Assembly (NCBI RefSeq): GCF_000155675.2
Contig: NC_020911.1
Coordinates: 3,090,501-3,154,500, forward strand
DNA: 64,000 bases
DNA from: Octadecabacter antarcticus 307
Lineage (GTDB): Bacteria; Pseudomonadota; Alphaproteobacteria; Rhodobacterales; Rhodobacteraceae
Direction of reading: 5' to 3'
This document shows, in pieces, positions 17,641 through 25,591 of this stretch (position 1 is the first letter of the stretch; every line of letters begins with the position of its first letter). The translations under genes were made by a program, and so were the position numbers. Below the pieces are notes generated by a model. It searched no databases and was not told the DNA's origin. It saw nothing but the letters and a program-made list of their open reading frames with translations.

Positions 17641-18900
17641 TCAAGAGGTCGACTGAACCTCCCCAGTCAGGTCGACACCGGGCGCTGCTACGTTTGACAC
17701 GATGACCGGTTCGAACTGATGCGGTCCATCGGACAAACGCCACTGCGCACCCGCCAACGGGGTCAAAACCGCATTCTTCACTGGGCCGGATGCGGCATCA
17801 ATTGGACCTTGGATGGTTTCCATGTTCGTCTTGAACAAAGCGTCCAAGGTCGCGTCATAGTTTTCCCCGCCCGAACGCTTGAGCGCATCAATCGCCACTT
17901 CCACGATCGCATGCATCGACCCGATCGGTTGAATCCACTGGCGGTTCTCTGATGCTTCGAATGCACTGGCGTAGGCGTCGGCCGTCTGCCCAGTGATCGA
18001 ACTGCTGTAAGGGAACGAACGGTCCCAAAACAGATCAAAACTGTGATTCTGCGCGAGCGGGCCCAGACTTTCAGCAGTGCCAGGAAACGCGAGCGCCGCT
18101 GCCGTTGTTGCCGCTTTCACACTCAACCCTTGCTGGGCAGCCTGTGTCCAAAACGTTGTCCAATCAGGCGGCAAGACGACGCCGGTAATCAATTCGACCT
18201 CTTGTTCCAGAAACATCCGGATGATCGGAGTGAAGTCATCAGTCAGATCCTGATACCGCCCGGGATCGACCACGGAATAACCATTCGCTTCAAGTACAGG
18301 AGTAAAGCCCCCTGCAAAGCCGAGGCCGTCGGGGTTGTTGGGCCAAAGGCCACCGATAACCTTGTTGGAACCAAGCTGATCCCAAATATTCATATACGTG
18401 TTGGTGATCTGCTCAAATCCCCAAAACAGGTGAAGTTGGGTTTCAAACTCGTCTCCGTCCGTGGCGCCACGTCCATAATATTGGGTCTGCCAAGGCGTAA
18501 TCGTGGACACCAGCGGGACACCGTTCAATTCGCACTGATCCGCGACGGGGCTGACGGTGAGAGGATGGATGCCCGCACACATTATGTCGACTTCGTCATT
18601 CAAGATCAGATCTACCGCAACTTCGGATGCACGGTTCGAGCTTGATTGGCTATCTTTCACGATGATTTCGACATCTCGCATCAGACCGCCATCAACAGTG
18701 ATTCCACCCGACAAGGCCTCACGCAGATTTTTAAGGACAAAGGCATCACCGCCCGCAACAGCGCCCAGAGGACCAGTCTCGGGATGTACAAATCCAATTT
18801 TCAGAGGGCGGGATTGTGCCAGTGCAGGGGCCGCAAGCGTCGCGCCAGCAGCCGCCATCGTACCAAGCAGGGTGCGTCGCGAAGGGTTCCATTTCGTCAT
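17641..18900 (-). CDS. ABC transporter substrate-binding protein, Liv/AmiC type
   Basis: 419-residue periplasmic binding protein (Peripla_BP_6), first gene of the long leftward operon. The N-terminus has a twin-arginine-like signal (SRRTLLGTMAAAGATLAAPA, ALA-QS cleavage). The ligand-binding part begins IGFVHPETGPLGAVAGGDAF. GGGAGGA lies before the ATG at 18900. The specificity is likely an aromatic or amide compound given the downstream catabolic genes, but this is inference. Confidence 0.85.
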   Translation of the reverse strand: MTKWNPSRRTLLGTMAAAGATLAAPALAQSRPLKIGFVHPETGPLGAVAGGDAFVLKNLREALSGGITVDGGLMRDVEIIVKDSQSSSNRASEVAVDLILNDEVDIMCAGIHPLTVSPVADQCELNGVPLVSTITPWQTQYYGRGATDGDEFETQLHLFWGFEQITNTYMNIWDQLGSNKVIGGLWPNNPDGLGFAGGFTPVLEANGYSVVDPGRYQDLTDDFTPIIRMFLEQEVELITGVVLPPDWTTFWTQAAQQGLSVKAATTAAALAFPGTAESLGPLAQNHSFDLFWDRSFPYSSSITGQTADAYASAFEASENRQWIQPIGSMHAIVEVAIDALKRSGGENYDATLDALFKTNMETIQGPIDAASGPVKNAVLTPLAGAQWRLSDGPHQFEPVIVSNVAAPGVDLTGEVQSTS

Positions 18901-18935
18901 GTCGAAGATCCTCCCAAATCATTCAAGGTCCTTGT

Positions 18936-18950
18936 TGGACTGATTGTTAC
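18936..18950. promoter_or_regulatory. Candidate TetR operator, leftward promoter
   Basis: TGGACTGATTGTTAC lies 36 bp upstream of the binding-protein start. It shares TGGACT plus a loosely conserved second half with sites at 19066 and 22477, all next to promoters of the catabolic region. Confidence 0.4.
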
Positions 18951-19065
18951 AATGATATAAGAAACCTAGCCTTGTCAACAACATTAAATATTTTTCGTAT
19001 TTACCAATAATAAAGGGCTAAAAGTGCTTATCTTTACAAATCTCTCAAGAATTTAAAATTTAGAT

Positions 19066-19080
19066 TGACCAAATAGTCCA
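19066..19080. promoter_or_regulatory. Candidate TetR operator, rightward promoter
   Basis: TGACCAAATAGTCCA (other strand TGGACTATTTGGTCA) is an imperfect palindrome 33 bp upstream of the rightward TIM-barrel gene. Same TGGACT core as at 18936 and 22477. Confidence 0.4.
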
Positions 19081-19113
19081 TCACTGCAATCCTCTAGGCA
19101 GGAGGACTAATAG

Positions 19114-19974
19114 ATGCGAAATTACGAACGGATATTGTGGTGGGGAAACGTACGAGAGCTGTCATTCATGCAACGAATCGCCTTCGCAAAAGACAATCGC
19201 TTCGACGCGCTCAATATTTCGCCAAACGATATCGAAAGCCTTCTCGCAGGCGGTGAGACGCTTGCTTCGATTCGCGCCATGGCAGACGATCAAGGTATTG
19301 CATTGACCTATTTGGACCCAGTCGTTGGATGGTACCCAAATTGGGAGCCGATCGGGCCTGCTGCCGAAATGTTACCCTTCTTGTCCGCAGGTTTGGGCCG
19401 AACATTCGAGTTTGCCAATGCTCTGGGAATTGATCGTATTCTAGCCATTACCCCGAGCGCCGTCGGCGCACATTCGGTTGCTGATTTGGCACCGCATTTG
19501 GCGCGTCTCGCGCAAGAGGCGCGCACGCACGGTGTCACTGTGGTTTTAGAAGCAATGCCAATGTGGGGCTTTACACGATTTTCAGATGTCGTCGCCCTTC
19601 AAGAGGCAGTGCAGGCCGATAACGTTAAACTGCTGTTTGACACATGGCACTATTGCCGCGGCGGACGCCAAGACGAAATTCTGGCGGCTGTGCCTTCTGG
19701 CATAATTGACCATGTCCAAATCGCGGACGGCACAGCGACTTGCCCAACAGGCATGTCCCTGTTCGAAGACTGCCTGCAGCACCGCCTCCCCCCTGGCGAG
19801 GGCGCGCTTCCGATTGATGATATCCTCGCATTGCTACACCGCGGCGGGCATCTGAATTCTGTTGGTCCTGAGGTTTTTTCCAGCGTGTTCGACACGATGA
19901 CAGCTGCTCAGATTCGAGATCGACTTATGCCTGCCTTCAACGCTGCGGTTGTGCACGCAAGACAAGACACATGA
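19114..19974 (+). CDS. Xylose-isomerase-like TIM-barrel protein (second paralogue)
   Basis: 286 residues; AGGAGG stands 8 nt before the ATG. Metal-site candidates: Glu in VVLEAMPMWGFTRF, Asp and His in LLFDTWHYCRGG, Gln in DHVQIADG, Glu in GPEVFSSVFD. It is a paralogue of the protein at 13350, on the opposite side of the divergent promoter. First gene of a rightward run with an SDR and the LinD-like enzyme. Isomerase, epimerase or dehydratase chemistry is possible. Confidence 0.7.
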   Translation: MRNYERILWWGNVRELSFMQRIAFAKDNRFDALNISPNDIESLLAGGETLASIRAMADDQGIALTYLDPVVGWYPNWEPIGPAAEMLPFLSAGLGRTFEFANALGIDRILAITPSAVGAHSVADLAPHLARLAQEARTHGVTVVLEAMPMWGFTRFSDVVALQEAVQADNVKLLFDTWHYCRGGRQDEILAAVPSGIIDHVQIADGTATCPTGMSLFEDCLQHRLPPGEGALPIDDILALLHRGGHLNSVGPEVFSSVFDTMTAAQIRDRLMPAFNAAVVHARQDT

Positions 19975-19993
19975 ACAAGTTAGGGAAACAGTG

Positions 19994-20785
19994 ATGACCG
20001 AACAATTCAAAGACAAAACCGTCGTCGTGACAGGCGCTGGTGTTGGAATCGGGTTAGAAATTGCCCGTCGCCTCGTAGCGCAAGGAGCATGCGTGATGTC
20101 TGCCGACATCACAGTCACACCGGAGCTAACGAAACTGACTGAAGAGAGTGGCGGCTTTGCCTTGGAGCTAGATCTGGGATCACGTGACGGCCCACCTGCC
20201 CTGATCGAAGCTGCCGTTGAACGCTCGGGTCAGCTGGACGTTCTTATCAACAATTTGGGCGCCTCTCCGGTACGAACCAGTTTTCTGACAACAACGGATG
20301 ACGATTGGGCCCGCCTGTTTGAAATCAATTTCTTTTCTATGGTCCGAGCAACCCGCAGCGCCATGCCGCACCTGATCAAGACTAAGGGCGCAGTGGTTTC
20401 GATCGCAAGTATTCTGGCGCGAGAACCGATCATTATCCAGCCGGATTACTGCGCGACCAAGGCCGCAATACTCAGCCTAACCAAAACGATTTCCAAAGAA
20501 TTTGGCCCCGATGGTGTCCGCGCCGTTTGTGTCTCACCCGGCCCGACACTTACCCCACAATGGACAGACCCTGGTGGCCAGATCGAACAATATGCCGAAC
20601 GGGCGGGCGTAAGCCCTGAAGAGGCTTTGCGCGATACGATCCCGCGTGATCTGGATTTGGACCTGCGCCGTTTTATCAGGCCGTCCGAAATTGCCGACGC
20701 CGTCCTATTCGCTGCAGGCCCACATGCCAGCGCCATCACAGGCACCGAAATTCTTGTCGACGCAGGAATGCGTGGCGCAATCTAA
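19994..20785 (+). CDS. Short-chain dehydrogenase/reductase
   Basis: 263-residue NAD(P)-dependent oxidoreductase. The start at 19994 is behind AGGGAA and directly begins the fold (TEQFKDKTVVVTGAGVGIGL). Cofactor motif TGAGVGIG, structural NNLGAS, catalytic Tyr-x3-Lys in QPDYCATKAAILS. Lies 19 bp after the TIM-barrel gene and 17 bp before the dehalogenase gene. By analogy with LinC/LinX it might oxidise a cyclic alcohol, but the substrate is unknown. Confidence 0.8.
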   Translation: MTEQFKDKTVVVTGAGVGIGLEIARRLVAQGACVMSADITVTPELTKLTEESGGFALELDLGSRDGPPALIEAAVERSGQLDVLINNLGASPVRTSFLTTTDDDWARLFEINFFSMVRATRSAMPHLIKTKGAVVSIASILAREPIIIQPDYCATKAAILSLTKTISKEFGPDGVRAVCVSPGPTLTPQWTDPGGQIEQYAERAGVSPEEALRDTIPRDLDLDLRRFIRPSEIADAVLFAAGPHASAITGTEILVDAGMRGAI

Positions 20786-20802
20786 TCAGAAAAGAGGATA
20801 TC

Positions 20803-21843
20803 ATGCAGACCCATTCCCAAACTAGCAAAATCGATACGCATACTCTCACAAAGTCGGCGCGAATTTCTGCTGTAGGCGATGCTTCGCGCCGCACAATTAT
20901 CAGCCCCGATGCCCCGACACCAACGACGCCCCGCGATGAGGCCGGGCCCGACCCGCAGATCGAATTGTTCCATTTTGTAATGTCCATCTGTTCGCAAAAA
21001 TCACGAGTTTCTCTGATCGAAGCAGGCCAAACATTTGGCAGCAACGAGTTGGTCATCATGCCACCGCTGAACGAAAACTATAACGCAGACTATGTGGCGC
21101 TGCGAATGGCGTCACCGCTTGCTCGCGCAGAGAGCATGGTTTCGTCATATTCAGGAGCGACGGGAACGACCGGCGAAGGCTTCGATCCATTGGTCGTGCC
21201 AACGTTGGTGGACCACGATAAAGGCGAGGTCGTCGCCGACAGCCGTTTGATCGCCCTTTATGCGAATGATCTTTCGGACGGCAAACTGATCCCCGATGCT
21301 GAAAAAGCGGCCGTTATGGCCGAGGTCGACGCCGTAGATGCGCTGCCACATGCTGGGTTGTTCTACGGCGCAAACCCAGATGGCGACCACCGGCCCCCAC
21401 CTATTCAGGCAGGAATGAAAGATGCACATCTTCGCAAAATTGAGCAGGTCAAGAAACACCGCGACGCTCTTCCCGACGGCTCTCCACTTCGTCAAGCATA
21501 TGATCAAAAATTAATCAAAGAAGACGCAGGGCGCAAATTCATTCATGATCCAGTGTCGATGAAGAACATCATCGCTACAACGAAATCCGGTGTAGACGCG
21601 TTTGCCAAACGCCTTTCAAATCGGTCAACCAGTTGGTCGGTGTCCAATGACTTCACGCTCGCCGATATCTTCTGGGGAGTTTCGCTCTTCAGGTTGACCT
21701 ATCTTGGGTATGCTTGGATGTGGAATGAACATCCGCATTTGGCCGAATTCGCAAAACAAACCTATGCGCGCCCATCCCTACGTGCTGGTGCGATTGATTG
21801 GCCTGGCCACCCGCCAGGCGATACCATCGCGGATATCATATAG
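20803..21843 (+). CDS. Glutathione-dependent reductive dehalogenase, LinD/PcpC-like
   Basis: 346-residue glutathione transferase-fold protein. LELFHFVMSICSQK-type start: here IELFHFVMSICSQKSRVSLI holds Ser61 and Cys63, matching the MSIC motif whose Cys attacks the glutathionyl adduct in PcpC. The stretches FGSNELVIMPPLNENYNADY, GFDPLVVPTLVDHD and IDWPGHPPGDTI are very like my recollection of LinD, the 2,5-dichlorohydroquinone dechlorinase. An N-terminal extension of about 50 residues is also LinD-like. Predicted reaction: replacement of a ring halogen of a halohydroquinone by hydrogen using two glutathiones. AGAGGA precedes the ATG. The halogen and ring pattern are not known. Confidence 0.8.
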   Translation: MQTHSQTSKIDTHTLTKSARISAVGDASRRTIISPDAPTPTTPRDEAGPDPQIELFHFVMSICSQKSRVSLIEAGQTFGSNELVIMPPLNENYNADYVALRMASPLARAESMVSSYSGATGTTGEGFDPLVVPTLVDHDKGEVVADSRLIALYANDLSDGKLIPDAEKAAVMAEVDAVDALPHAGLFYGANPDGDHRPPPIQAGMKDAHLRKIEQVKKHRDALPDGSPLRQAYDQKLIKEDAGRKFIHDPVSMKNIIATTKSGVDAFAKRLSNRSTSWSVSNDFTLADIFWGVSLFRLTYLGYAWMWNEHPHLAEFAKQTYARPSLRAGAIDWPGHPPGDTIADII

Positions 21844-21853
21844 GGTCGGTCTG

Positions 21854-22183
21854 ATGCCAAATCTCAAAATCACGGCATCAGCAGCCGCGGCCGCACGCAT
21901 AGGCCCGAAGCTGAAGCAGATCGATGCATTAATGTGCGACAGCTTAGGGGCGCCTGCGGTCAACCTTTTATTAATGCGTGCCGAAACAGGGCCAACCTCC
22001 GCCGCCGTTTACGCAGAACTTCTGTTTATGAAAAAACCGGACCGTGATGCGGAAACAATCAGGCAACTGGGCCGTGACATCGCAGCGCTATGTAATCTCG
22101 CGTCAAATGAAAGCTTTGCGCTGCGGGCGTTTGCGGTGACGACTGAGGACCTTGTGGCCGTCAACATTGCTGCGCATGGCTAA
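21854..22183 (+). CDS. Small Pro-2 protein, possible tautomerase-superfamily member
   Basis: 109 residues starting MPNLKITASAAAAARIGPKL, 10 bp after the dehalogenase stop. A proline directly after Met is the catalytic base in the tautomerase (4-OT/CHMI/MIF) superfamily, and the length fits a CHMI-like two-repeat subunit. No other motif confirms this. It overlaps the next gene by 8 bp, so the two are probably made together. Tautomerisation of a ring-cleavage or dehalogenation product would suit the operon; this is inference. Confidence 0.45.
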   Translation: MPNLKITASAAAAARIGPKLKQIDALMCDSLGAPAVNLLLMRAETGPTSAAVYAELLFMKKPDRDAETIRQLGRDIAALCNLASNESFALRAFAVTTEDLVAVNIAAHG

Positions 22184-22430
22184 GCTAGTCAATTTTGTCA
22201 GGCAAGAATCTGCAGTTGGCTTAGCACTGTTGCGTCCCGTGCGACGAAGGGCGCTTCGTATATCGTTGGCTGTGGGCACGATTCTGGCAATAATCAATCA
22301 TGGCGACACCATATTTTGGGGCTCGATTTCCCAATCTGATGCGATCCGCATCGCTGTGACTTATGTTGTACCGTATTGCGTCTCGACGCTATCGTCCGTA
22401 ATGGCTATCCGCGAACTACAAACTGTATAG
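22176..22430 (+). CDS. NrtS-like small membrane protein
   Basis: 84 residues from the ATG at 22176, overlapping the preceding gene. RISLAVGTILAIINHGDTIF and IAVTYVVPYCVSTLSSVMAI are two membrane spans with the GTxLxxINHGD and TYxVPYCVST motifs of the NrtS nitrate/nitrite transporter family. Why it sits in a dehalogenation operon is unclear; release of nitrite from a nitroaromatic substrate would be one explanation. Confidence 0.65.
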   Translation: MAKLVNFVRQESAVGLALLRPVRRRALRISLAVGTILAIINHGDTIFWGSISQSDAIRIAVTYVVPYCVSTLSSVMAIRELQTV

Positions 22431-22476
22431 TTTATGAACATATAGGCATGTGACAGTCGCTAAAGCGAAGCAATCA

Positions 22477-22491
22477 AAACTGAACAGTCCA
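22477..22491. promoter_or_regulatory. Candidate TetR autoregulatory operator
   Basis: AAACTGAACAGTCCA contains the perfect dyad ACTG-AA-CAGT and, on the other strand, the TGGACT core shared with 18936 and 19066. It ends 20 bp before the regulator's GTG start. Confidence 0.4.
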
Positions 22492-22511
22492 GAAAGAAGG
22501 AATAGTGTCCC

Positions 22512-23090
22512 GTGGCTGGAATTCGCCGATTTGATACCGAGAAAGCTCTCGATAGTGCCATGCGTGTCTTTTGGCGCAAAGGGTTTGATGCAACTTCAAT
22601 TGATGATCTGACGGATGCGACCGGGTTGGGCAGAGGCAGTCTTTATGGGGCCTTCACCGATAAGGAAACTCTGTTTCTAACGGTGTTAGAACGTTACCTT
22701 GAAAAGTCGCGCCAGAAATGGCTTGAGGCACTTGAGCATCCCGACGTAAGGACAGCGATAGAGAACGCATTAAACGTTCTAATCAATACTTTGACCGCCG
22801 AATGCGCCGAACCAGGCTGTTTTTTACTGATGGCGTCCATGAACGGCGACGAACGCACCCATAAAATTAGGCGCCGTGTTCTTAAAGCCTTTGCTGAAGA
22901 AGAGGCCGCAATATACACGCGACTTCGACAGGCGGAAAAAGATGGGCAGTTTCCAGAGGACCAAGATCCGCTGAAGCTCGCGCGTTTCTACGTCGCACAA
23001 GGCCGCGCGATCGGATTGACTGCCCGTTGGTCATCCGATCCAGAGGAACTACGCGAGATTGCAAGGACAAGTGTCATATTGTTGTCCTAG
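22512..23090 (+). CDS. TetR/AcrR-family transcriptional regulator
   Basis: 192 residues. The N-terminal HTH reads GFDATSIDDLTDATGLGRGS then LYGAFTDKETLFLTVLERYL, typical of TetR proteins; the C-terminal ligand domain resembles the TetR_C_16/YxaF-like group (ECAEPGCFLLMASMN). GTG start with AAGGA about 12 nt upstream. Likely a repressor of the divergent catabolic promoters, relieved by a pathway aromatic; three related candidate operators support this. Confidence 0.85.
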   Translation: MAGIRRFDTEKALDSAMRVFWRKGFDATSIDDLTDATGLGRGSLYGAFTDKETLFLTVLERYLEKSRQKWLEALEHPDVRTAIENALNVLINTLTAECAEPGCFLLMASMNGDERTHKIRRRVLKAFAEEEAAIYTRLRQAEKDGQFPEDQDPLKLARFYVAQGRAIGLTARWSSDPEELREIARTSVILLS

Positions 23091-23149
23091 TTCATTAAAA
23101 TGATCGGCGTACGGCGGGGCCTCGCATAATGGCCGTGCGAAACGCGGCC

Positions 23150-24082
23150 TCATGCCATGCTATATTTCTCCATCAGCTTTGCGTCCCACCAAGGCGTTTT
23201 CGTGAGATGTGATCCGATGTGTTCGATGAGCGCGCGGACACGGGCTGTTTGTGCCCGACCGGGGGGAAACACAGCATAGGCGGCATTTTCAGACCATGTA
23301 TGATCAAAAAACAGCGGCGTCAGTAGGCCATCTAATATGGCGGGGCCACAGATAAATGTCGGCTCGAATGCTACACCCAATCCAGCAATCGCGGCAGACC
23401 GCAGGACATCGCCATTGTTACAGGCCAGTGTTCCTTTAACCGTCACACTCCCTTTTCGTCCATCCGGACGCACAAACCGCCACTCTGTTCCCGGGCCACT
23501 AGAACGATACGTCAGCGCAGGAAAATCAGTGAGATCTTCGGGTCTCTCTGGCTGTCCTAACCGTTCGATCAAACTTGGCGCGACAGTGGGAACATGGCGA
23601 ATACGCGTCAAACGCTTTGCAAGAAAACTGCTGTCACTCAAGCGACCAATCCGGATCGCAAGATCAAATCCTTCGGCCACTAAATCAACCTGCCTGTCAT
23701 TTACGTCCAGATCGATCTCAACTTCGGGGTGAAGGGTCATGAACTCATTGAGGATCGGCGACAGGTGTAAGACAGAGAACGTCAGTGGCGCTGCGATGCG
23801 AATGCGCCCCGTGATGCGCCCTTTGGTGTCGCGCAGGTCAGTCTCTGCCTCTTGCAGGTCGGACAGAATTTGTTTGCACCGCAGATAAAAATCCTGACCT
23901 TCACTGGATAGGCTAAAGGTTCGGGTGGAGCGGTGGATCAGGGTTGTCCCCATCCGCGCTTCAAGGTCACGAAGACGGCGGCTGACAGCCGACAAAGCCA
24001 ATCCGCTACGCCGCGACGCTTCTGTGAGAGTCCCTGCATCGACAATCGCAACAAACGTCTCAATCTCATCCAAACGCGCCAA
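23150..24082 (-). CDS. LysR-family transcriptional regulator
   Basis: About 310 residues. The HTH reads TLTEASRRSGLALSAVSRRL, followed by RDLEARMGTTLIHRSTRTFS and a LysR substrate-binding domain. I choose the TTG at 24082 because AAAGGAG lies 5-6 nt before it; a TTG at 24100 would add six residues and cover that ribosome site. Divergent from the SDR/quinone reductase operon, so it is the probable activator of that operon. Confidence 0.82.
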   Translation of the reverse strand: MARLDEIETFVAIVDAGTLTEASRRSGLALSAVSRRLRDLEARMGTTLIHRSTRTFSLSSEGQDFYLRCKQILSDLQEAETDLRDTKGRITGRIRIAAPLTFSVLHLSPILNEFMTLHPEVEIDLDVNDRQVDLVAEGFDLAIRIGRLSDSSFLAKRLTRIRHVPTVAPSLIERLGQPERPEDLTDFPALTYRSSGPGTEWRFVRPDGRKGSVTVKGTLACNNGDVLRSAAIAGLGVAFEPTFICGPAILDGLLTPLFFDHTWSENAAYAVFPPGRAQTARVRALIEHIGSHLTKTPWWDAKLMEKYSMA

Positions 24083-24099
24083 GACTTCTCCTTTCGGCA

Positions 24100-24127
24100 A
24101 GTATGTATTGCCAAATCAACCCATACT
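24100..24127. promoter_or_regulatory. Candidate LysR binding palindrome
   Basis: AGTATG (24100-24105) and CATACT (24122-24127) form an inverted repeat in the space between the divergent lysR and SDR genes, as expected for a LysR site. Confidence 0.35.
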
Positions 24128-24190
24128 CTCATTTTCAGCAAGTGTTATCTAAGGGTCAAGCGAAATGACACACCTAAGAAGGAATGCAAA

Positions 24191-24940
24191 ATGACAGATT
24201 TCACTGGAAAAAAAGTTGTTATCACAGGCGGCACGACGGGCATCGGTTTTGCCACGGCGCAACGCTTTATCAATGATGGCGCTAAAGTTCTGATCACTGG
24301 CCAAGACAAGGCACGCGTAGCGGACGCAGCAGAAAAGCTCGGGCCAAATGCGATGGGGACTGTTGCGCGTACTGAAGTGCCCGAGGACGCAATCCACCTT
24401 GCAGAAGTTGTAGCTGCGCAGTTTTCACATGTCGATGTCCTGTTTGTGAATGCAGGCGTGACGTGGCCCGCTCCCCTTGGTTCCATCGATACAGACCACA
24501 TCCACAACCAGCTTGCGATCAATGTCGCGGGGCCGGTCTTTACGGTTCAGGCCATCGCACCACTGATGGGCGACGGCGGTTCCATCATTATGACGACCTC
24601 TTGCCTTGATGTGTTAGCCCAGCCGGGTATGGCCATCTATTCTGCGTCCAAAGCTGCTGTTCGCTCGCTTGTGCGCACATTTCAGGCAGAGCTTGGCGGG
24701 CAAGGTATTCGGGTAAACGCGATTGCGCCGGGTCCCATCAACACTCCGATTTATAGCAAACTTGAAATGTCCGAAGATGACCTGAATGCGATGGCGCAAG
24801 ATGTCGTATCCAAAGTTCCCGCAGGGCGATTTGGCGAAGCAGAGGAAATCTCAGGAGCGGTCACCTTCCTCGCGTCTTCAGATGCTTCATATATCCGTGG
24901 CGAAGAGATCGCGATCGATGGTGGTTGGTCCACACTCTAA
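24191..24940 (+). CDS. Short-chain dehydrogenase/reductase (second)
   Basis: 249 residues, ATG at 24191 with AAGGAA 6 nt upstream. Cofactor motif VITGGTTGIGFATAQ, VNAGVTWPAP, catalytic Tyr and Lys in MAIYSASKAAVRS, and PGPINTPIYSKL. Likely NADP-dependent. It heads a three-gene run with an FMN reductase and a glutathionyl-hydroquinone reductase gene, facing a LysR regulator. Confidence 0.82.
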   Translation: MTDFTGKKVVITGGTTGIGFATAQRFINDGAKVLITGQDKARVADAAEKLGPNAMGTVARTEVPEDAIHLAEVVAAQFSHVDVLFVNAGVTWPAPLGSIDTDHIHNQLAINVAGPVFTVQAIAPLMGDGGSIIMTTSCLDVLAQPGMAIYSASKAAVRSLVRTFQAELGGQGIRVNAIAPGPINTPIYSKLEMSEDDLNAMAQDVVSKVPAGRFGEAEEISGAVTFLASSDASYIRGEEIAIDGGWSTL

Positions 24941-24970
24941 ACTCCAATATTTTAAGAAAAGAGCACAAAC

Positions 24971-25555
24971 ATGAAAATTCTACGTATTGATTCCAGCGCT
25001 CAGACCGACGGCGCGCATTCCCGTGTCCTGATGGATACGTTCATTTCCAAACTGGGGAACGTTGCAACAGTTGTGGAACGCGACCTGACGGAAAGCCTGC
25101 CACATGTGGACGCCGAATGGGTAGCGGCGAACAACACCGCTGCGGATGACCGAAGCCTCGAACAGAATGCGAAGCTGTCGGTATCTAACGCCTTGATTGA
25201 TGAGCTGGAGGCCGCAGATACACTGCTGATTGGCTTGCCAATCTACAACTTTGGAGTGCCTGCTGCGCTCAAAGCATGGATTGATCAGGTCTGCCGCGCA
25301 CACCGGACATTTGCCTATTCGCAGAACGGTCCAGTTGGGCTGCTCGAAGGCAAACGCGCCATAGTCGTCTATGTTTCTGGCGGCACGCCGATCGGTTCCG
25401 ACATTGATTTTGCGAGCAATTATATCCGCCATATCATGGGCTTTATCGGCATCACTGACGTCACGTTCGTCGCCGCTGACAAACATATGATGGACGATAC
25501 GGCGTTGCTTCGTGCGACAGATGAAATCAAAGCGCTGGCGAATAAACTCAGCTAA
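24971..25555 (+). CDS. FMN-dependent NADH:quinone oxidoreductase / azoreductase (AzoR-like)
   Basis: 194-residue flavodoxin-fold protein. MKILRIDSSAQTDGAHSRVL is the FMN phosphate loop; LLIGLPIYNFGVPAALKAWI with DQVCRAHRTFAY is the FMN/active-site region of AzoR. These enzymes reduce benzoquinones to hydroquinones with NADH. In this context it could keep quinones from the monooxygenase reaction reduced, like the quinone reductases of chlorophenol pathways; this link is inferred. Confidence 0.82.
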   Translation: MKILRIDSSAQTDGAHSRVLMDTFISKLGNVATVVERDLTESLPHVDAEWVAANNTAADDRSLEQNAKLSVSNALIDELEAADTLLIGLPIYNFGVPAALKAWIDQVCRAHRTFAYSQNGPVGLLEGKRAIVVYVSGGTPIGSDIDFASNYIRHIMGFIGITDVTFVAADKHMMDDTALLRATDEIKALANKLS

Positions 25556-25591
25556 CCACACACCGTCAAGGAAGGCGCAGCCGTTGGCAAA

